From: JBDHTS01 sp044221445
Lineage (GTDB): Bacteria; Pseudomonadota; Alphaproteobacteria; Micavibrionales; Micavibrionaceae
Length of the DNA: 64,000 bases
Reading direction: 5' to 3'
Assembly: GCA_044221445.1 (NCBI GenBank)
Contig: JBGAPF010000010.1
Location: 4,457 to 68,456 of the forward strand
Shown here piece by piece: positions 14,442-23,820 of this stretch; positions within the stretch are counted from its first letter, which is position 1, and each line of letters begins with the position of its first letter. The notes beneath the pieces were generated by a model. It saw nothing but the letters and a program-made list of their open reading frames with translations. It ran no database searches and was not told the DNA's origin. A program made the position numbers and the translations under genes.

Positions 14442-15721
14442 TGAATATCTTTCTCATCGGATCCGGCGGGCGCGAACATGCGCTGGCGTGGAAGATCGCC
14501 CAGTCGCCGCTATGCGGCAAATTGTGGTGCGCGCCGGGGAATGCGGGGATCGCGGAGCATGCGGAATGCATCGATATCCCTGTCGACGATATCGACGCGC
14601 TGGTCGCCTTCGCCAAAGATAACGCCATCGATTTCGTCGTGATCGGGCCGGAAACGCCTCTGGTGCTGGGCCTGGCCGATCTGCTGCGGGCGGAAAACAT
14701 TCTCGCCTTCGGGCCATCGCGCGCGGCGGCCCAGCTTGAAGGCTCCAAGGCTTTCATGAAGGATTTGTGCGCGAAATACGGTATTCCCACAGCGGCCTAT
14801 GGCGTCTTCAACGATATCGAACAGGCGCGCGCTTTTATCCGCAAGACCGGGACGCCCATCGTCGTCAAGGCGGACGGCCTGGCGGCGGGCAAAGGCGTCA
14901 TCATCGCGCAGAGCGAGGAAGAAGCGCTGAGCGCCGTCGGCGACATGCTGTCCGGCAACGCTTTCGGCAAGGCGGGGCACCAGGTGGTGATCGAGCAGTT
15001 TCTCGAAGGCGAGGAAATCAGTTTCTTCGCGCTGTCGGACGGCTCGACCTGCCTGCCCCTCATTTCGGCGCAGGATCACAAGCGCGTGGGCGAAGGCGAC
15101 ACCGGCCCCAACACAGGCGGCATGGGCGCCTATTGCCCGGCGAATACCAGGATCATGACCGCCGGCATGACCGACCGCATCATGGCCGACATTATCCGCC
15201 CCACGGTCGCCGCGATGGAAAAAGAAGGCTGCCCGTTCCAGGGCATACTGTTCGCCGGCCTGATGATTCATGACGGCGTACCGAAGCTGATCGAATACAA
15301 CGCCCGGTTCGGCGACCCCGAATGCCAGACGATCATGATGCTGTTGGACGGGGACATTCTGCATATCCTGAAAGCCTGCGCCGAAGGATCGCTGGAGCAG
15401 GCGCAGGATGAGATCGGCTGGCATTTCGCTGTCACTTTATGCGTCGTTTTAGCGGCGCAGGGCTATCCCGGAGCCTATGTCAAAAACGCATCGATCAAGA
15501 ATCTGGACAGGGCCGCCAAAACGGATGGCGTCAGGATTTTCCATGCAGGGACAGCGAAAGACGATAAGGGACATATCTTGAGCACGGGCGGCCGCGTCCT
15601 TGGCGTGACCGCGATGGGGAAGACGGTGGCGGAGGCGCAAAAACTGGCCTATGAAGCCGTCGACCAGATCGACTGGCCGGAAGGGTTCTGCCGCAGGGAT
15701 ATCGGATGGCGCGCGATTTGA
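14441..15721 (+). CDS. purD: Phosphoribosylamine-glycine ligase (GARS)
   Basis: 426 aa, the standard PurD length. ATP-grasp enzyme of purine synthesis step 2. Motifs: MNIFLIGSGGREHALAWKI at the N-terminus, DFVVIGPETPLVLGL, PIVVKADGLAAGKGV, AQDHKRVGEGDTGPNTGGMG, and EYNARFGDPECQ (metal and ATP binding). The start overlaps the small upstream ORF. Confidence 0.97.
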   Translation: MNIFLIGSGGREHALAWKIAQSPLCGKLWCAPGNAGIAEHAECIDIPVDDIDALVAFAKDNAIDFVVIGPETPLVLGLADLLRAENILAFGPSRAAAQLEGSKAFMKDLCAKYGIPTAAYGVFNDIEQARAFIRKTGTPIVVKADGLAAGKGVIIAQSEEEALSAVGDMLSGNAFGKAGHQVVIEQFLEGEEISFFALSDGSTCLPLISAQDHKRVGEGDTGPNTGGMGAYCPANTRIMTAGMTDRIMADIIRPTVAAMEKEGCPFQGILFAGLMIHDGVPKLIEYNARFGDPECQTIMMLLDGDILHILKACAEGSLEQAQDEIGWHFAVTLCVVLAAQGYPGAYVKNASIKNLDRAAKTDGVRIFHAGTAKDDKGHILSTGGRVLGVTAMGKTVAEAQKLAYEAVDQIDWPEGFCRRDIGWRAI

Positions 15722-15782
15722 GCACGGGGTTGCAGTTTAAGCCAGCTGTCTGCCTCGTACCTTCGCATACCTGTTTTCGCGG

Positions 15783-16223
15783 CTATCTTTTTCCTTTAAA
15801 AAAATCTTTCAGGATCTGACCGCACTCCTCCACAGGCGTCTCCGTCACCTCGGGCCTGTGGTGGCATGTCGGCTGGTCGTAAAAACGTCCTCCATGCCAG
15901 ATCCCTCCGCCTTTCGGGTCGCGCGCGCCGATGATCACGCGGCGGAAACGGGCGAAGCTGATGGCCGCCGCGCACATGGCGCAGGGTTCCAGCGTGACAT
16001 AAAGGTCGTAACCGGGAACGCGCTGCGCGCCCGCCTTCGCGCAGGCCTCGCGCAGGACCAGCATTTCGGCATGGGCGGAAGGGTCGCGCCATTCCAGCGT
16101 CCGGTTGCCGTTGCGCGCCGCGACCGTGCCGTCCGGCCCCACGGCAACGGCCCCGATCGGCACTTCGCCGCGCGCCGCGGCGGCACGCGCTTCCTCCATC
16201 GCCATCTGCATGAATTCGTTCAT
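15783..16223 (-). CDS. tadA: tRNA-specific adenosine deaminase TadA
   Basis: 146 aa. Zinc deaminase motif HAE at 51-53 and PCxxC at 80-84 (EPCAMC), with the TadA-type GAVAVGPDG and IGARDPKGGG segments. It converts A34 to inosine in tRNA-Arg(ACG). Convergent with purD, divergent from the pseudouridine synthase gene, the common alphaproteobacterial arrangement. Confidence 0.95.
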   Translation of the reverse strand: MNEFMQMAMEEARAAAARGEVPIGAVAVGPDGTVAARNGNRTLEWRDPSAHAEMLVLREACAKAGAQRVPGYDLYVTLEPCAMCAAAISFARFRRVIIGARDPKGGGIWHGGRFYDQPTCHHRPEVTETPVEECGQILKDFFKGKR

Positions 16224-16303
16224 AAAAACGTTTTAACGCGAAGAAGCGCGGAAGCGAAGAAAATAAACCTTCGGTTCTTGAGGGGTTCAGGCTAAAAACT
16301 CTT

Positions 16304-17044
16304 ATGGATCAGACAAAAGAACGGATTGCCAAAGTCATGGCCCGCGCGGGGCTTTGTTCCCGCCGCGATGCGGAGCGCTGGATCGCCGAGGGACGCGTGA
16401 CCGTCAACGGTGAGACCCTAGAATCGCCCGCCTTTACCGTGTCGGCGGACGACTCCATCGTCGTCGACGGCAAACCGGTCGGCAAGGCGGAAAAAACGCG
16501 GCTGTATATGTTCCACAAACCTGCCGGCCTCGTCACCACCGCCAAGGATGAAAAAGGGCGGCCTACGGTCTTCGAGGGACTCCCGCGCGAACTGGGGCGG
16601 CTGGTCAGCGTCGGGCGGCTGGACATGAACACCGAAGGGCTTCTGCTCCTCACCAATGACGGGGAGCTGGCGCGGCACCTTGAGCTGCCCGCGCTGGGCT
16701 GGAAACGCCGCTACCGCGTCCGCGCGCATGGAAAACTCCCCTCCGCCGCCGTCGAAAAACTGGCGGCGGGCATGACGGTCGAAGGCGTCAAATACGGGTC
16801 CATCGAAGCCGAGATCGATAAGGACGAAGGCACCAATACTTGGCTCACCCTGACCTTGACCGAAGGCAAAAATAGAGAAATCCGCAAGGTCATGGAGGCG
16901 CTGAACATGCAGGTCAACCGGCTGATCCGCCTGTCTTACGGTCCGTTCCAGCTTGGCAAGCTGCCGCGCGGCGGCCTAGAAGAGGTAAGCCCGCGCGTGA
17001 TGCGGGAACAACTGACGGGCTTTTTCAAAGACAGGCCAAAATGA
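16304..17044 (+). CDS. rluB: 23S rRNA pseudouridine synthase, RluB/RsuA family
   Basis: 246 aa. N-terminal S4 RNA-binding domain (1-60; KVMARAGLCSRRDAERWI) and a catalytic domain with SVGRLDMNTEGLLLLTNDG (nucleophile D107) and REIRKVMEALNMQVNRLIR. RluB modifies U2605 of 23S rRNA; the closely related RluE/RluF/RsuA cannot be excluded by eye. The stop overlaps the rsmD ATG by 4 bp (ATGA), a common tadA-rluB-rsmD neighbourhood. Confidence 0.88.
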   Translation: MDQTKERIAKVMARAGLCSRRDAERWIAEGRVTVNGETLESPAFTVSADDSIVVDGKPVGKAEKTRLYMFHKPAGLVTTAKDEKGRPTVFEGLPRELGRLVSVGRLDMNTEGLLLLTNDGELARHLELPALGWKRRYRVRAHGKLPSAAVEKLAAGMTVEGVKYGSIEAEIDKDEGTNTWLTLTLTEGKNREIRKVMEALNMQVNRLIRLSYGPFQLGKLPRGGLEEVSPRVMREQLTGFFKDRPK

Positions 17045-17595
17045 GAATCACGAGCGGGCTCTATCGCGGCCGCACGCTCGCCGCGCCGAAAGGAATGGAT
17101 GTCAGACCCACCGCCGACAAGGTGCGGCAAGCGATTTTTAACATCCTGCTCGGCATGGGCTATCCCGAAAGCGCGGATGTGCTAGACGGTTTTTGCGGCA
17201 CCGGGGCGTTAGGGCTGGAAGCGCTGTCGCGCGGAGCGCGGTCCTGCGTCTTCATGGACCGATCGACGGCGTCCCTGCAATGCTGTAAAGACAATATCGC
17301 GGCATTGAATGCGGGCGACCGCAGCACAGTCATTAAAGCGGATGTTACGCAGCCAGGACCGGCGCCGAAATCTGTAAGCCTGTTTTTTCTGGATCCGCCG
17401 TATAGACAACATCTGACGACCCCGTCCCTTGAAGCTCTTGCGGCAAATGGGTGGGTAGCCACGGGGGCATTGGGTGTGATTGAAGTCGAAAAACAGGCGA
17501 CACACGCCATCCCGCAGGCCTGTCGCCTTTTGCAGCACCGGAGCTACGGTGGGACGGATGTCCTGTTTGTGCGCTATGCCGGGCTTCATGACTGA
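17041..17595 (+). CDS. rsmD: 16S rRNA (guanine966-N2)-methyltransferase RsmD
   Basis: 184 aa. RsmD start signature MRITSGLYRGRTLAAPKG followed by VRPTADKVRQAIFNIL, SAM-binding VLDGFCGTGALGLEALSRGA and catalytic DPPY at 118-121. It methylates G966 in the small subunit. The 3' half is overlapped on the other strand by the annotated tail of the HAD gene. Confidence 0.95.
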   Translation: MRITSGLYRGRTLAAPKGMDVRPTADKVRQAIFNILLGMGYPESADVLDGFCGTGALGLEALSRGARSCVFMDRSTASLQCCKDNIAALNAGDRSTVIKADVTQPGPAPKSVSLFFLDPPYRQHLTTPSLEALAANGWVATGALGVIEVEKQATHAIPQACRLLQHRSYGGTDVLFVRYAGLHD

Positions 17596-18523
17596 AGGCA
17601 GCCCCCGGCGCGCCATGAAAATGGTCGAGCAGTTCCGCAAATTCCCGGTGCAGCGTGACATCGACCCTGTACCTTGACTGCACGATTGCATCCTCGATGG
17701 CGGCCAGACCGTATTTATAATCCGGGGAAGCATATAGTTTTGCGACCTCTACCACGTCATCCGACAAAGTCGCGCCGTATCGGGCCCAGGCGAACGACAT
17801 GCCTTCCGGCGTGCAGCCCGCGTCCTTGTCGCTGTCGCCGACCATCACGGACTCTTCCGGCAATGCGCCGAAATCGCGAAGAATGTAATGTATGTGCGGA
17901 ACGCTGGGCTTGCGCTGCTGGTCCTGCCAGACCGTCATACGTTTCTTCATCGCGCACGAGAAATCATAGGGGACGTCGCGAAGGATGCGCTGGTCGCATT
18001 CGATGCTGGGCATGGCGTAAAAATGGTCGACCTGGTCCATGATCGTCATCGCGTTGTTTAAGTCGCGTCCGGCAGCGTTGTATGCCATAAGCCAGAAGCG
18101 GCGGATCAGGGAACTGGCTTCGGTATCCGTATAAAAAGCGATAGCCGCGCCGCCTTGTTTAAACTTCCGGAATGTTTCCGGCACGCCGTTATAAAAACAT
18201 GCCCTTTGCCTCTGTTGTTCAAACCAGGCCTGACGGGCGTAATTTTTGACGATCTCGCGCTCGTAAGCATGTAGCGGATTTTCCGCGCGTCCCAGGTGGC
18301 CGTTCTTCTCCAGCCAGTCCACCAGCGCGCCGAAATCGCAAAAACGATATTGCCCGGGCGCGCTGAGGACAGCCTTCGCCAGATCGGCGGAGACAAGATC
18401 AAGACCCTGGGCCAGTTCCCTTATGCATTTTCCGGTCGCCTTGCCCCAGAAATCCATCGTGTCGAGCAAGGTATTATCGACGTCGCAGACGAGCAGCTTT
18501 ATAGGATTCGTCATTCCGTTCAT
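17345..18523 (-). CDS. HAD-superfamily hydrolase with an odd C-terminal extension
   Basis: About 392 aa. HAD motif I DVDNTLLDTMDFWG near the N-terminus, motif II in IAFYTDTEAS, and motif IV MVGDSDKDAGCTPEGM: a phosphatase-like protein of unknown substrate. After about residue 309 (AELLDHFHGAPGAAFS) the frame runs 251 bp antisense through rsmD, and the encoded tail is Pro/His/Arg-rich and shadow-like. The natural end is probably near 17595, so a lost stop or frameshift is likely. In-frame starts 18514 (ATG) and 18532 (GTG) are possible. Confidence 0.7.
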   Translation of the reverse strand: MNGMTNPIKLLVCDVDNTLLDTMDFWGKATGKCIRELAQGLDLVSADLAKAVLSAPGQYRFCDFGALVDWLEKNGHLGRAENPLHAYEREIVKNYARQAWFEQQRQRACFYNGVPETFRKFKQGGAAIAFYTDTEASSLIRRFWLMAYNAAGRDLNNAMTIMDQVDHFYAMPSIECDQRILRDVPYDFSCAMKKRMTVWQDQQRKPSVPHIHYILRDFGALPEESVMVGDSDKDAGCTPEGMSFAWARYGATLSDDVVEVAKLYASPDYKYGLAAIEDAIVQSRYRVDVTLHREFAELLDHFHGAPGAAFSHEARHSAQTGHPSHRSSGAAKGDRPAGWRVSPVFRLQSHPMPPWLPTHLPQELQGTGSSDVVYTADPEKTGLQISAPVLAA

Positions 18524-18627
18524 GCCGCGCACATTAGGGGAAAGCGCGCCGGAAATGCAAGAAATCCAGTGTGGGAACGGCTGACAAAAACCGTGTGGCG
18601 TTTTATGATAGGGGGCGGGAGACAGAA

Positions 18628-18831
18628 ATGATCTATGGCATCGGATTGATAGGATTTCTGGCCGGTTTCGTTCTGGGCCAGATGATCCTTATGATGATCT
18701 TGAAGGAAAAAAACCGCGACGAACTGTTGGAAAACAAGGCGCTGCATTGGAAATACGGCACATTGAACTGGCTGATCGCCCTGCTGTCGATGGCATCGGC
18801 GCTGTTCGTCTATGTGCGATGGGTCGAATAA
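18628..18831 (+). CDS. Small two-helix membrane protein (67 aa)
   Basis: ATG 18628 with GGCGGGAG upstream. Two predicted membrane helices (MIYGIGLIGFLAGFVLGQMI and LIALLSMASALFVYVRWV), separated by a charged loop (LKEKNRDELLENKALHWKYG). No family recognised. Convergent with the cytochrome gene; the stops are 4 bp apart. Confidence 0.6.
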   Translation: MIYGIGLIGFLAGFVLGQMILMMILKEKNRDELLENKALHWKYGTLNWLIALLSMASALFVYVRWVE

Positions 18832-18835
18832 GCCG

Positions 18836-19615
18836 CTAGTGTTTTTGCTTGGGCTTTTTCGAACCGGATTCGGCCTCGGGGGCCTTTCCTTCCGGTACGT
18901 CCGGGTTGCTTTCCGGCTTACCTGTCCCGGCGTTGCCTTCGGGCACCGCCGCGGTGGCATCCTTGGCCGCGTCCGGCTTCACGGCGCCCTCGGCCGCAGC
19001 ACCCGTTTCGGCTGCGTTGCCGGTCGCAGGAGGCGTTTCAGTGGCCGGGGGCGCGAGTTCGGCCTTTTCAGCCGCAATGTCCGCTTCGGTCGGCGGTGCG
19101 GCCGGACTGTCCGACAAGGTGCGCAGCCAGGCGATGACGGCAACGCGGTCTTCCGGCTTCTTCAGGCCGATAAAAGTCATTTTTGTGCCGTCGACAAACG
19201 ATTTCGGCTTCCACAGGAAATGATTGAGGTCTTCATACGTCCAGTTGCCGCCCTTGGCCTTCATGCCCGCGGAATAATCGAACCCTTTATGGCTGCCTTT
19301 TGCGCGACCGACAATGCCGTACAGGTTGGGCCCCAGGCCGTTAGGCCCGCCTTTTTCAAAATTATGGCAGCTGGCGCAGATTTTGGCGACCTGCTGACCC
19401 TTTGCCGTGTCGCCCGTCGCGATCAGTTCCAGAATGGGTTCCGGTTTGGCTTCGGCTGCCGGTGCGCCGCCCGCTTCCGCGACGCCTTCGATCTTGAACG
19501 CGTTCTGCTCCAGCTTGTGCGGATGGGACAGCTTCGACGCCACAAAGCCCGACAGGCTGGCCACAATGCCGGCCACCAGGACGCCGGCGAAAATCTTGGT
19601 CTGTTCATTGTTCAT
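18836..19615 (-). CDS. Membrane-anchored cytochrome c (CycM/c552-like)
   Basis: 259 aa from ATG 19615. N-terminal signal anchor (KIFAGVLVAGIVASLSGFVA), haem motif CASCH at 80-84, and distal Met at 146 (DGTKMTF), the class I pattern of CycM-type cytochromes that pass electrons from bc1 to the aa3 oxidase encoded at 36-42 kb. The last roughly 90 residues are a low-complexity Ala/Pro/Glu tail ending Lys-rich (GSKKPKQKH), unusual for the family. It would need the cytochrome c maturation system; a System II set is at 58-61.5 kb. Confidence 0.88.
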   Translation of the reverse strand: MNNEQTKIFAGVLVAGIVASLSGFVASKLSHPHKLEQNAFKIEGVAEAGGAPAAEAKPEPILELIATGDTAKGQQVAKICASCHNFEKGGPNGLGPNLYGIVGRAKGSHKGFDYSAGMKAKGGNWTYEDLNHFLWKPKSFVDGTKMTFIGLKKPEDRVAVIAWLRTLSDSPAAPPTEADIAAEKAELAPPATETPPATGNAAETGAAAEGAVKPDAAKDATAAVPEGNAGTGKPESNPDVPEGKAPEAESGSKKPKQKH

Positions 19616-19729
19616 GGAAGGCGTCCGGAAACTCTTGTAAAGCTTAAAACTTGCTCTTGATTTCAATCGCATATACACAGGTTTCAGTCAACCGGCAAGC
19701 CCGGACGGAAGTAAGGGAATACACAAAAG

Positions 19730-20569
19730 ATGGCCAAAATCGCTTTTCAGGGCTTCCACGGCGCTTATTCCGACATCGCCTGCCGGGAAGTCTATCCGGG
19801 CATGCAGACCCTGCCCTGCGCTGCGTTCGAGGACGCGTTCCGGGCAGTTTCCGATGGCGAGGCCGACCTGGCGATGATCGCGGTGGACAACACGCTGGCC
19901 GGACGGGTGGCCGACGTCCATCACCTAATTCCACGCGGCGGACTTTATATCATCGGCGAAACATTCCTGCCGATCCGCCATGCGCTGCTGGCGGTGAAGG
20001 GCGCGACCATCGCAGACCTGAAGCATGTCCACAGCCATATCCACGCCATCCCCCAATGCCGGGAAACCATCAAACGGCTGGGGCTAAAAGCTCATGTCCA
20101 TGCCGATACGGCCGGCGCCGCGGCGGAAGTGGCGGAACGCAACGACAAGGCCCATGCCGCCATCGCCTCGACCCTGGCGGCGGAGATCTACGGGCTTGAC
20201 GTCCTGATCAACGATATCCAGGACGCCGACCATAACACCACGCGCTTTCTGGTGCTGTCGCGCCAGCCCGCCGTCCCTGCCTACAGACCAGGCGACCGGG
20301 TGCTGACCAGCTTCGTGTTCCGGGTGCGCAACATCCCGGCTGCCCTGTATAAGGCGCTGGGCGGGTTCGCCACAAACGGCGTCAACATGGTGAAACTGGA
20401 ATCCTATGTGGGCGAACATTTCCAGGCCGCCCGGTTTTACTGCGACGTCGAAGGGCACCCCGACAGTCCCGCCCTGAAGCTGGCGCTCGAAGAACTGGCG
20501 TTTTTCGCCCATGAGGTAAAAGTGCTGGGCACTTATCCCGCCCATCCGTTCCGCAGCAAGACCACCTGA
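19730..20569 (+). CDS. pheA: Prephenate dehydratase
   Basis: 279 aa, the monofunctional form with no chorismate mutase domain. The catalytic region has IAFQGFHGAYSDIA at the N-terminus and DHNTTRFLVLSR (the TTR catalytic triplet). A C-terminal ACT domain (VFRVRNIPAALYKALGGFA, KLESYVG) would bind phenylalanine for feedback inhibition. The chorismate mutase for the pathway could be the separate AroQ protein at 48.2-48.5 kb. Confidence 0.95.
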   Translation: MAKIAFQGFHGAYSDIACREVYPGMQTLPCAAFEDAFRAVSDGEADLAMIAVDNTLAGRVADVHHLIPRGGLYIIGETFLPIRHALLAVKGATIADLKHVHSHIHAIPQCRETIKRLGLKAHVHADTAGAAAEVAERNDKAHAAIASTLAAEIYGLDVLINDIQDADHNTTRFLVLSRQPAVPAYRPGDRVLTSFVFRVRNIPAALYKALGGFATNGVNMVKLESYVGEHFQAARFYCDVEGHPDSPALKLALEELAFFAHEVKVLGTYPAHPFRSKTT

Positions 20570-20583
20570 AAGGACCTGTACCA

Positions 20584-20757
20584 ATGACGACACATGCCGA
20601 ACTCGGGGCCCGCCTTTTGCGTGACGCCGCCCATTTTTTCCGCACCATCGGCAGCCAGAACGAGCCGCTGAAGGAACAGATGACCGAAAATGCCGATGTG
20701 TTCGAACAGGTTGCCGCGCTGCTGGAGACCGACCCTGCGGGCGTAATCGGCGAATAG
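20584..20757 (+). CDS. 57-aa small protein downstream of pheA
   Basis: ATG 20584 lies 14 bp after the pheA stop with AAAGGA upstream. The product is helical and acidic: MTTHAELGARLLRDAAHFFR, then NEPLKEQMTENADVFEQVAALLETDP. Short proteins of this kind occur behind pheA in related bacteria as far as I recall; the function is unknown. No signal peptide or membrane helix. Confidence 0.6.
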   Translation: MTTHAELGARLLRDAAHFFRTIGSQNEPLKEQMTENADVFEQVAALLETDPAGVIGE

Positions 20758-20761
20758 GGTT

Positions 20762-21106
20762 TCAGGCGACCAGGCAATACACACCGAAGACCGCCGCGCC
20801 GCAGGCCGCAGCCAAGGCCAGGACCGCGACCGGACCTATCCGCAGACGCAGGCCGCTTTCATAGGTTTTGAAGATCGTGTCGACATGGCGGTTGATGCGG
20901 CGGTCGAAATATTTCCGTTTCACCTCGATCCGCTGGTACTTGCCGCTTTTATACAGGCTGCGCGCCAATACGACCGCCTGTTCCTCGATAGTGAGCGTCT
21001 CATGCCTGTGCCAGCGGCGCATGGCTTTTTTATCGGCGCTTTCAAAGCTGTAGACCGTATATTCCTGGCCGGGAAAGGGAAGCTTTTCAGCGGCGCTTGA
21101 TTTCAT
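20762..21106 (-). CDS. Hypothetical 114-aa protein with C-terminal membrane helix
   Basis: A soluble basic N-terminal region (EEQAVVLARSLYKSGKYQRI, EVKRKYFDRRINRHVD) followed by a single C-terminal membrane helix (IGPVAVLALAAACGAAVFGV), so probably tail-anchored and facing the cytoplasm. No family recognised. It is convergent with the small pheA-linked gene and divergent from ftsK. Confidence 0.6.
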   Translation of the reverse strand: MKSSAAEKLPFPGQEYTVYSFESADKKAMRRWHRHETLTIEEQAVVLARSLYKSGKYQRIEVKRKYFDRRINRHVDTIFKTYESGLRLRIGPVAVLALAAACGAAVFGVYCLVA

Positions 21107-21275
21107 GGGGCAGCCTTCATGATAGATCGTCCCGTAAAAATTACAGCCTCGATGCTTAAGAAAGTCTTAACCGTCCCGCCCTCATGCTTGTCAGAATTGG
21201 GGCGCGCCAGTACAATGGCGTTTCTGACATCCGCCTTCCCGCGTCCCCGCCCTTTTACAAAAGCATCGCCAAGCC

Positions 21276-23765
21276 ATGAGCCGGTATTCAAAAGTCGTCC
21301 GTAAAAAGAAACAGCAGCAGAAAGGCATGCTGCCCGAGGCGGTGAAGATTTTTATCGCGCGTCGCATCATCGATTCGGCGGCGCTCGGATTTCTTGCGCT
21401 TGGCCTGTTCCTGCTGCTGTCTGTCGCCAGTTACGGCCATGACGATCCATCGCTGAACACGGCGGGCACGGGACGGGTGGGTAACTGGCTCGGCCTGCCG
21501 GGCGCCTATACCGCCGACCTCCTGATGCAGACACTTGGCCTCGGCAGCCTTGTCTTCGCACTGTCTTCTCTGGCCTGGTCGGCGCGCATTTTCCGGCGTG
21601 ACGCCGTGCGGCCCTTCTGGCTGCGCCTTTCCGGGCTGATCGCGGCGGCTTTATGCGCCAGCATGGCGTTTGCGCGCCTGCCCGCGGGGTCGTGGCTGTC
21701 GCACGCCTGGCTCGGCGGTGGCGGCGGAACCATCATGCTGAACGCGGCGGCCGGCATGATCGCCCCTCTGACTGGATCGGCGGCGCATAGCGTCGCGGCC
21801 TTCATCGCCTGTATCCTCGCTCTTGGCTTCATGGCCGTGGCCTGCGCGGTCAGCCGCGAGGAAGTGACCGCCATGTGCGGCTGGATCGTGCAAAGTGCAG
21901 CCAGCGCCTCCTCCGTTGCGTGGACGTCCCTGACAGCGTCATACGAATGGCTGCGCCATTATGGCCATGCGGAAGCGGAAAAACCCGTAAAAAAAACGCC
22001 GAAGATCCGCAAGGCGCCTGCGCTTGAATCCAGGGAGGACGAAGACGAAGAAGTCGAAGCAGAGGCGGAAGAGGAAGATGACGCAGCCGACGCCGGTGAC
22101 AACGACATGCCCGGCTTCCTGAAAACCCCCATCGCCGACGCCATCGCGCCGATCCGCGTTATCAGCCCTGGCAAGGCACAGAAAAACAAGCCCGCGACCG
22201 GCGAGGCGAGGCAGACCAGTTTCGCCCTGCCCGGCGACGGCGAGGAATGGGAATTTCCGCCGCTCGACCTGCTGCAGGAGGTGCCGGAAGCCACCGTCGC
22301 CGAACAGCCGGACGAGGCGGCGCTGCAGAAAAACGCGCGGATGCTGCAGCAGGTGCTGGGCGATTTCAACGTTACGGGCGATATCGTCAGCATCCATCCC
22401 GGGCCTGTCGTCACGCTTTACGAACTCGAACCCGCGCCGGGCACAAAGACGAGCCGCGTGATCTCTTTAAGCGACGACATCGCGCGGTCGATGGCCGCTG
22501 TCTCCGTACGTTCCGCCGTCGTGCCGGGCCGCAATGTCATCGGCATCGAACTGCCGAACAAAAGACGCCAGACGGTCTATATGCGCGACCTGCTGGAAAC
22601 GAATGAAAGCCAGAACAGCCGTGCCGCCCTGCCCCTTGTCCTCGGGAAAGACATCAGCGGCGCGCCCGTGATCGCCGACCTCGCCCGCATGCCGCATTTG
22701 CTGGTCGCGGGCACCACCGGATCGGGCAAATCGGTCGCGGTCAATACCATGATCCTGTCGCTGCTGTACCGCCTGCCTCCCGAGAAATGCCGATTCATTA
22801 TGATCGACCCGAAAATGCTGGAACTGTCGGTCTATCAGGATATCCCGCACCTCCTCTCCCCCGTCGTCACCGAGCCGGGCAAAGCGATCGTCTCGCTGAA
22901 ATGGGCCGTCGCTGAAATGGAAAACCGTTACCGCGCGATGTCGCGGCTTGGCGTCCGTAATATCGACGGCTACAACGCCCGCCTCGCCGAAGCCCGCAAG
23001 AAGGGCGAGACGATGATGCGCAAAGTCCAGACCGGCTTCGACCCCGAGACCGGCAAGCCGGTCTATGAAGAGCAGCCTATGGATATGAGCGAACTGCCTT
23101 ATATCGTCATCGTCGTCGACGAATTCGCCGACCTGATGCTGGTCGCCGGCAAGGACGTGGAAAACGCGATCCAGCGCCTGGCCCAGATGGCGCGGGCAGC
23201 AGGACTGCATCTGATCATGGCAACGCAGCGTCCCAGCGTCGACGTCATCACCGGCGTCATCAAGGCGAACTTCCCGACGCGGATCTCGTTCCAGGTCACG
23301 TCCAAGATCGACAGCCGCACCATCCTCGGCGAGGGCGGTGCCGAACAGCTGCTCGGCATGGGCGACATGCTGTATATGGCGCCCGGCGGCCAGATCCGGC
23401 GCGTTCACGGCCCGTTCGTGTCCGACGAAGATGTCGAGCAGGTCGTGAGCCACCTGAAAGCGCAGGGCGAACCTGCCTACCTGGAAGAAATCACCGAGGG
23501 CGGCGATTTCGGCGATTCGGAAGTGATGGGCGCCTTGTTCGGCGAAGGCGGCGACGGATCGGGCGTGGACGAAATGTACGACCAGGCCGTCGCAATTGTC
23601 GCGCGCGAACGCAAGGCCTCCACCAGCTTCATCCAGCGCCACCTCCAGATCGGCTACAACCGCGCCGCCCGCATCATCGAGGAGATGGAGCGCCAGGGCG
23701 TGGTGACGAAGGCCAGCCCGACAGGAAAGCGGGAAGTGCTGGTGGGCGATTATTCGGACGCGTGA
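21276..23765 (+). CDS. ftsK: DNA translocase FtsK
   Basis: 829 aa. Four or so N-terminal membrane helices (about 30-215), an acidic and Ala-rich linker (about 240-330, with runs such as EDEDEEVEAEAEEEDD), then a RecA-like motor with Walker A GTTGSGKS at 479-486 and Walker B YIVIVVDEFADLM, a MATQRPSVDVITG motif, and the gamma winged helix at the C-terminus (TSFIQRHLQIGYNRAARIIE) that reads KOPS sites. It coordinates chromosome dimer resolution with septation. Confidence 0.97.
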   Translation: MSRYSKVVRKKKQQQKGMLPEAVKIFIARRIIDSAALGFLALGLFLLLSVASYGHDDPSLNTAGTGRVGNWLGLPGAYTADLLMQTLGLGSLVFALSSLAWSARIFRRDAVRPFWLRLSGLIAAALCASMAFARLPAGSWLSHAWLGGGGGTIMLNAAAGMIAPLTGSAAHSVAAFIACILALGFMAVACAVSREEVTAMCGWIVQSAASASSVAWTSLTASYEWLRHYGHAEAEKPVKKTPKIRKAPALESREDEDEEVEAEAEEEDDAADAGDNDMPGFLKTPIADAIAPIRVISPGKAQKNKPATGEARQTSFALPGDGEEWEFPPLDLLQEVPEATVAEQPDEAALQKNARMLQQVLGDFNVTGDIVSIHPGPVVTLYELEPAPGTKTSRVISLSDDIARSMAAVSVRSAVVPGRNVIGIELPNKRRQTVYMRDLLETNESQNSRAALPLVLGKDISGAPVIADLARMPHLLVAGTTGSGKSVAVNTMILSLLYRLPPEKCRFIMIDPKMLELSVYQDIPHLLSPVVTEPGKAIVSLKWAVAEMENRYRAMSRLGVRNIDGYNARLAEARKKGETMMRKVQTGFDPETGKPVYEEQPMDMSELPYIVIVVDEFADLMLVAGKDVENAIQRLAQMARAAGLHLIMATQRPSVDVITGVIKANFPTRISFQVTSKIDSRTILGEGGAEQLLGMGDMLYMAPGGQIRRVHGPFVSDEDVEQVVSHLKAQGEPAYLEEITEGGDFGDSEVMGALFGEGGDGSGVDEMYDQAVAIVARERKASTSFIQRHLQIGYNRAARIIEEMERQGVVTKASPTGKREVLVGDYSDA

Positions 23766-23820
23766 TTTTATCGCCCGTTACGGTTGGGCTTGCTAATGTA
23801 AGTCGGCAGAGAGCAGCATC

